Shown here one piece after another: positions 58,601 to 64,000 of a DNA stretch of 64,000 nt. The stretch's first letter is position 1. Every line of letters starts with the position of its first letter. The position numbers and the translations under genes are program-made. A model generated the notes under the pieces. That model was not told where the DNA came from, did no database searches, and was given only the letters and a program-made list of their open reading frames with translations. The stretch comes from Sclerodactyla briareus (lineage: Eukaryota; Echinodermata; Holothuroidea; Dendrochirotida; Sclerodactylidae), in NCBI GenBank assembly GCA_026419785.1, contig JAODTK010004588.1, forward strand, positions 310,001-374,000. The letters are read 5' to 3'.

Positions 58601-61600
58601 AATTGGATATGAAAACACTTTCAGAGGGCATTTCCACTGGTGCCGCAATCAAATAGTTTCTCTCCACACCAGCTATCCTCCATCGAATGCCTGTTGAGGG
58701 CACATTGAGTATTTGAACACGAACAGAGCTGCGACTGATGTACTTTCAGTCTTTTCCTGCCCATATGGCTCCACATGATTGTTGCATACTCTCATTCCCG
58801 CTCATCTCTCACAGATACAGACTTGTTTTATTCCTCATGACATGTGCTTCGGAAATCTGTCAATGGGCTATTCTGTACAAACAGGAATATTGGCACAGTA
58901 TATTCTGAACTTCATGCTATTAAATGAATAATGAATGATAAATAATCACAACAAAAACATAATGTGATCCTGTCTGAATTTGTCTACCCCTAGGAGTGCA
59001 AATTTTGACAGAAATCTGCAGAAACTCTTTAGTGTGCATTTCTCAAGGCTTGATCTTCCCGAGTACCGTAACAGCATCTGCAGAAAAGTGATGTGGAATA
59101 AAATATTATACGGGAAGCTCTGCCTAAAGTGCATTGTGCAGTGGCCTTGTTGACGCACTAGCTACAGTTCAGTGTGATAGCTAAGTGTGAAGAACCAACA
59201 GGGATGAGTTATTTTTGGTGCCATTCTATAATGATCTTATCCTCCCTACTTGGCATTAATTGTAACTGTTTTGTATGAATCCTCTAACAACAAATAGCGG
59301 AGGAATGTGAATTGAGATGCGAGTGTGAGATCTTGTCAAACCGACCAGTATTCCCCAATTTATGGTCTGTACACTTCCAGGGTGGTAACATTCGATGTAA
59401 GGTATAGGGTGTATATTCTTTAATGTCCTCAGTGTAACTGTAAACATTTTTTGGGCGCAAATTTTGCCATGTGGGGGGGGGCCGCTTTTGCATCAAGTTG
59501 CATAATTATATTACATCTTATCTTTTTTAATCTTTATATATTTATTTGAAAAAGCCAGATTGATTTTGTTAGTACATTGCAATCTTCAACATATGCCCAT
59601 CATTTCATACATGCCATGTTCCACTAATCATTTTCATAAACCTGCATGCCTTGAGTCTTTGCATTCACGCAGTGTGCCTCCATCAGATGGTAAATGGTAA
59701 TAAATGCTTCTTCTAGATTAACATGCCTTTGGTAAACTTGAATACCTGTGCAATTTGTGCAGTCAGTAGTTTGTCTTCTAAGTCATGTTCAACACTTCCA
59801 TTGGCCTTGAGAATGATCCACTTCCCCACTTGTAACATCAGAGCATGGTAAATGGAGTCATGCCTCAACAATTAAAATTGCTACTATATGCAGACTTCGA
59901 AAGTTACTCGATGGCTGGATTCTTGAATGGATATGATTTAAATTAAATCTGTGAATTGAAAGTCACTTTTGAGTCACATTCAACTACGTACCACAAATTG
60001 AATATGTGGGCTACTGTGCCATTGGCATACAGTAATCTCCATCTTTTTACTTGATTTCATCATTCACCATGATGACCCTACCTAACCCACTAGTGTTGGT
60101 GTGTCACGTCACAACACGTCTCAATTTGGTTTTACCTTAACCCTCTCCCACAGTTGGATATCAGATCTGATTTGGTCTCTGAGGGGGCAGCGTGCAGGTG
60201 GGACAGCAAGTGAACAGCACGCCAAGAGGGTGCTTTTGCACTACATGGGAGGGCCATTAACCCACTCTCATAGTCGAATATATATCAGATCTATTTTGGT
60301 CCATTAAGGGGCAGAGCAATAGTGGGAGGTAGAGTAACAACAACCAAGAAGGTGCCGGAGAACTCCTGGCAGATCGACCTCCTTTGGGCATGACGTCTCC
60401 CCACTCCCCAGTCATGTTTCACCACATGGAGTGCTTGAAAAACGAGGAAGTGTGAGCACTTGAATGAACTGTTAGAGGGTTTATTCTGTTCATTCAATAT
60501 CTGTTACTTGAATATTTTCAAGGACATTCTCTCTATTATGCTCTCCTAGGTGGTAGACACTGACGGCGTTCTGAAGGCTATATAAGCACTTGAGGAAGAT
60601 GACTATAACCAACAGCGGGCTCTTGAAAGTAAGTTGTAATCAAATCATGATAGAAGAGCAATATAATCTACAGGCTTTTAGTATAGGCCTTTGGCTAGCC
60701 TGTTGAAATGGAGGTTTGAGGTTTTTCGCCTCGTATCAGCTCTATGCAGCTCTATACATCTCTATACATGAAATGACCCAACATTATTGGTGGATTGCCA
60801 CATTAAGCGCACATATTGTAGGAGTTGTTTTGTGATTTGAAGAATACACTATGGTGGGGATTCGTTGAAAGAACCCCTGCAGGCAGGCGATATGTTGAGT
60901 ATTAAGGGGAATCCTGGGTATCTTCCCAAAAGAGGAATTAGCTCTTTCTATTTTTAGCCCCAATCAGCTGTACTGGTTTAAGCTATTGTGATCTACCCAG
61001 CCTGTAAGCGTTTGTCCTTTGGGCTCTCAAATGTTTGTTCCTTGATGATGAAGATGTAGTCAGCAGCTTTCTTATGGAAAGAAGAAGAACATTATTGTTT
61101 GTGGTGTAGATTGGGAGTAATTTTTTAGGGAAGTTGCTATCTGGCAAATTTTGGCTTTTGACCATAAACTCAGCCCCACCTAGATGGATGTAGCTCATAC
61201 TTAGTATATGGGTTCATCGTTATGAGCATGTGATCCGTATTATTTTGGTGTGAGGTCACAGAGGTCAGTCTGGAATATGCCCCAAATCTGGCCTTTTGAA
61301 ACAATTACTTTGACCCAAATTGGATGGATGTAGCTCATGTGGGTTCTTGTAATGAGCCATAAGGCCATTATTGTTTTGGGGTAGGTCAAAGGTTATATGA
61401 GGTCAACAGATGCAAAGTCTTGGAACTTGTGATCACGACATTATTTGGTATGCAACTTTTCCTAGGGGAGTAAAGACATCTATTATTGTTTTAATGAGAT
61501 GAGCGGTTTATTTGGTGGATTGCTTCTGGAGAATGGTATCAAAATGATTTTTAGGCAAATCTTGGCTTGTGAACAGTTAACTTAATCCCCACGCGGATGG

Positions 61601-63826
61601 ATGAAGCTCATATTTATTAGGCAGGTTCCCCATAATGAGTACTTGGCCGTATTCTTTGAAGTCAGGTCAAAGGTCTTCTGAGGTCAACAGAGTTTCAGTC
61701 TTAAAACCTCATTAACATGATAAGTCACATATATATACTTGGCCCAATCAAGATGAAATTTGGTATGCAGCTTACTTATGGCTAGTACAAGAACCCTATT
61801 CAGATTGGCATTATTTCAGTGAAACATTAGAAAATTATGAAAAATTGATATTCTCACCAATTCCGGCTTCATTGGATTGTGAACAAGCAAACTCCACCCT
61901 GCTTGAAGGGCTCAGGCTTGTATGTGGAATCTCTATAGTCATGGACCCTTCTTTTGTGGTATCAGGTCATCTGAGGTCAACGCGGTCAGAGTATAGTAAC
62001 CTGTGGAAAAGAGTCACACAACAAGTCTACAAAGCTCAGTAGGTGTCAAGGAATCACCAAGCCTTTTTGCATCTGGTTCTTCCAAATAATTTTCCTCAGT
62101 GACAAAAGACATCTCTAAAAAGAGGGGTATATAAAATGTCCAAAATCAATTCCCCCTCCCCAAGGGCCCTCCATTGGAATGCGGGATTTGATGAAGAAAT
62201 GTATATTTCATACCCATATCACTTGCCAGGTGGATAGGTCTAATCATGATAGTTGTTTTCAATCTATACTAATAAAAAAATACTTCTACTTTGCTAAGGG
62301 GTACTGGGGGGGGTGAAATAGTGGAGGAGTATCCTACTATTGTACTATGGTCATGTAGTAATAAAACATGTCCCATGTCAAAATGTCCCTATTCTTGGAT
62401 AACTTCCTATTATGATCAAGAATTTTTCATTTGATAGATCCTCTACAGGGTTTCTATTGTTTACAATGTTGGAGGACTTGGCAGAGGTTTAGCTGCGGGC
62501 GGAATGGGTTAGAAAGAACATCCAGTGCAACTGGAACAAAGCCTGTAGGCATCGCTAGTCAAACCGAGGGGTTACAAATTGAGGCATATTAAACTGACCA
62601 ACCCCAGGGCTGCACCTGTGCTTACACTAGTGGGCATGTAATTATTAGTTTTTGAAAGTTCATCTTCTTTTTTTTCAGGGGACGAGGCTGGGCAAACTTG
62701 TGAACAACATCCGTAAAGCTGCCAGTGACTCCAAACTCAAGGACCCCGGTGCAAGCGCCTGATCCAGAAGTGGAAGGATGAGTTTGTTGTCAAGCAGAAA
62801 GCGGCTGACAGCAGCAGCAATGCGACCTCTGTTGGACAGTCCAAGGGTAAACCACCCACTAGGCCAGTAGTCCTCGGGTCTCTCCACACCTCAGCAAGAG
62901 TGGAGGGACCCCGTAGATGAAACAAAATCTGAGAACCGCAAACGGAGGAAGCCGGATAGCCCTACGATACCCGCAGAGGAAACAAGGCCTTCCAAGAAAC
63001 AGTCCACTGCTGGGGCTTCCTCCAGGGGAACAGGAATAACAAGGGTATCGGCAGGATAGCCCCAGGCCTAAACCAAGCCCTGGGGAGCAGGATGGCTCCT
63101 CTCCTAAACCACAAACTAGAGGTCCTGGGAGACTCGTAAGTTAAAGTCAAGCAAAATTCCTAATGCTAACAAGGATTCTAAATCATTACACAAACAGGTT
63201 CTCAAATCAAATGCAACCAAAGTAGTCGGAGCAACAGGCCTGAGCGAGGAGCAATCGCCTCTGGCGAAGGTAAAATCCAGGTCTCCCAAGCGAGGGCAGC
63301 ATAAGCGGAATGGGAGCGCAGGTCTACCGCCGAGTAGTGATTGTGCAGATGGATCAGAAGGTGGGGATGCAGCTGATGATGAACTTCCTTACAATGATGC
63401 ATCTTGCAGCCCTGTAGCTGCAGCAATAAATAATGTGGGAGAGGAGAGTTCAATATTCAATATAGAGGAGGAGCACACCGAGGGGGGTAGTGACGACCTT
63501 GCAATGTCTTCCGTGCCGGACAGTCCAGCTGATTCCGCTGGCTCCCATGACAGCAAGCTCCTCATCCCTTTCTAGACAGTGTGACAAGCTCCCCAGAGAG
63601 GGCACCGAGGAGCCTTCGACCATGCTGAGGATAGATTGGCTGACCTCAAGGATTCTAGGGTAATAACCGAGGACGACGTCAGGAGGTTACATCAAGAAAA
63701 CTGGGAGTCGGTGAATGGTAATTACAGTAACAATGGCTCCTGGAGAACCTGGGATGCCTGCTTGGTGAGAGAGATTATGGCGAAAACCACTCTCTACATA
63801 TACTGCCATACGTGGTCATCGATTGA
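55586..63826 (+). CDS. MED26: Mediator complex subunit MED26 (three exons, frame disrupted as sequenced)
   Basis: MED26 is an animal Mediator subunit in the nucleus. Its N-terminal TFIIS-N (LW) domain docks elongation factors (ELL/EAF super elongation complex) and TFIID, and its C-terminal domain attaches it to core Mediator. Exons at 55586-55648, 60550-60628 and 62679-63826 give, in order, MTSSPAQIRELLLKSID, VLKAI-x-ALEE, TRLGKLVNNIRK, KRLIQKWKDEF, a long Ser/Lys-rich linker with KRRKP, and the C-terminal WESVNGN...SWRTWDAC...SLHILPYVVID. Human MED26 has closely matching blocks at both ends. The whole would be about 430 residues against 600 in human, mainly a shorter linker. An in-frame TAA lies in exon 2 and about eight frame changes affect exon 3. 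Introns and splice sites are retained. Sequencing error and a duplicated pseudogene are the two explanations; I favour error for the indels. Confidence 0.9.
56035..56046. promoter_or_regulatory. NRF1-like site in intron 1
   Basis: ACGCATGCGCAG matches the palindromic NRF1 consensus (GCGCATGCGC) at all but the first position. It lies 390 bp inside the first intron, close enough to act with the promoter. Binding is inferred only. Confidence 0.45.
58001..58120. repeat. Foldback with telomere-like TAGGG motifs
   Basis: GTAGAGAGGGGTTAGGG on the left and, inverted, GTAGAGATTAGGGGTAGGG on the right, about 70 bp apart. Such ends are typical of small palindromic elements; two TTAGGG units are too few to call an interstitial telomere. 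Confidence 0.65.
60137..60355 (+). repeat. Two ~110-bp tandem units in intron 1
   Basis: Unit one: TTAACCCTCTCCCACAGTTG, ATATCAGATCTGATTTGGTC, GGGGCAG, GCCAAGAGGGTGC. Unit two: TTAACCCACTCTCATAGTCG, ATATCAGATCTATTTTGGTC, GGGGCAG, ACCAAGAAGGTGCC. It ends about 200 bp before exon 2. Confidence 0.8.
60550..60628 (+). CDS. MED26: MED26 exon 2
   Basis: Phase-0 acceptor CTCTCCTAG and donor GAAAGTAAGT, ending with one base of a split codon. It encodes VVDTDGVLKAI-stop-ALEEDDYN then QQRALE, matching human VLEVISSLEKY... at the LW domain. The TAA at 60583-60585 sits where the family has Ser. It needs a base substitution to be explained, unlike the frame changes in exon 3. Confidence 0.88.
60629..62678 (+). 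other. MED26 intron 2 (2.05 kb)
   Basis: GTAAGTTG ... CTTTTTTTTCAG. About half is the AGGTCA-repeat element (61130-62090). Confidence 0.85.
61130..62090 (+). repeat. AGGTCA-repeat family (family I) in intron 2
   Basis: Several diverged sub-units, each with a TGGATGGATGTAGCTCAT-type block, a GGTTC...ATAATGAG-type block and a pair such as AGGTCACAGAGGTCAG, AGGTCAAAGGTTATATGAGG, AGGTCAAAGGTC and AGGTCATCTGAGGTCAAC. The element ends GTCAAGGAATCACCAAGCC, also seen inverted at 10.8 and 45.0 kb. Confidence 0.75.
62679..63826 (+). CDS. MED26: MED26 exon 3 (linker and C-terminal domain)
   Basis: The acceptor is a T-run ending CAG. It encodes the second half of the LW domain (TRLGKLVNNIRK, KRLIQKWKDEFVVKQ), a low-complexity linker (e.g. 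SSSNATSVGQSKGKPP, SPKRGQHKRNGS, DELPYNDASCSPV, SSVPDSPADSAG) and the conserved C-terminus ending LPYVVID and TGA at 63824-63826. Frame changes occur at the acceptor (one extra G), near 62752, near 62880, near 63055, near 63135, near 63572, near 63610 and near 63765. Each is a one-base event by eye and several fall in short runs. The human middle motif RPRDYTVNLDG was not found. Confidence 0.88.
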
Positions 63827-64000
63827 TGACAAACAGAAGTGTATGCCCACTATTTTAAGGAGAAAATCATAAAAATGTCTATTTGGAAGTAAAATCAAAG
63901 GTACAGTGTCTAACAGTTCATAGGGGGAACGAATTTGGTGCTCTGCAAACCTGGATTATACCAGTAAAAGTCACCTCCACTTGTCAATTTCACCAGAAGA
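63827..64000. other. Presumed MED26 3' UTR
   Basis: No AATAAA is visible before the window ends, so the transcript end lies outside. Confidence 0.4.

Larger units (their letters stand above)
55649..60549 (+). other. MED26 intron 1 (4.9 kb)
   Basis: GTAAGC ... CTCTCCTAG. It holds an NRF1-like site (56035-56046), an inverted pair of telomere-like TAGGG motifs (58001-58120) and a tandem duplication at 60137-60355. I saw no other exon: exon 1 and exon 2 join without loss relative to human MED26. Confidence 0.85.

Noticed and set aside
1-64000. Virus-like or LTR elements
   Set aside because: I found no long direct terminal repeats, primer-binding site, polymerase or capsid motif in any frame.

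Overview
The window is animal nuclear DNA: gene-poor, AT-rich, intron-containing and dominated by short non-autonomous repeats. It has no bacterial features, no CRISPR array and no rRNA gene. The one confidently identified gene is MED26 (a metazoan Mediator subunit) at the right-hand end on the + strand. The mix of tRNA-derived SINEs with GCGCTATATAA-type tails, hAT-type MITEs, long G/C homopolymers and repeats carrying AGGTCA direct repeats suggests a marine invertebrate, perhaps a deuterostome such as an echinoderm, hemichordate or amphioxus. That placement is an inference and is weak.

Layout. 1-13.5 kb: gene-free DNA with several degenerate repeats, a hAT-like element with ACCGGTAT-rich ends, and two GC islands built from CGAGGC/GGCCTC iterations. 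13.6-18.8 kb: a nest of composite GC-tract elements, including an internal decayed satellite of about five 200-bp units, followed by two tandem copies of a GGCGCC-ended MITE. 18.8-21.3 kb: mostly unrecognised, with one hydrophobic exon-like segment. 21.3-22.5 kb: a strikingly homogeneous 87-bp tandem array of 13.7 copies whose unit length keeps a 422-codon frame open. 22.5-48 kb: a mosaic of at least six dispersed repeat families, one clear tRNA-derived SINE, a second SINE family, a third copy of the GGCGCC MITE and a textbook 260-bp hAT MITE. 48-54.6 kb: palindromic TGACTCGAGTCA repeats, a GCCCC-type minisatellite, and a composite element interrupted by a 1.54-kb hAT-like insertion that has an empty-site relative elsewhere in the window. 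55.5-63.8 kb: MED26 in three exons, with the AGGTCA-repeat family inside intron 2.

MED26 as written here is not translatable. It has an in-frame TAA in exon 2 and about eight reading-frame changes, all in exon 3 or at its acceptor. Introns and splice sites are intact, so it is not a processed copy. All three of the best hAT insertions have target-site duplications that differ by single-base insertions or deletions in short runs. This suggests the sequence carries homopolymer indel errors and that MED26 may be intact in the animal. The in-frame TAA is not explained by that and needs separate checking. I found no new multi-gene system. The most interesting items are the perfect 87-bp array, the nested hAT insertion with its empty site, and the composite satellite-bearing elements.
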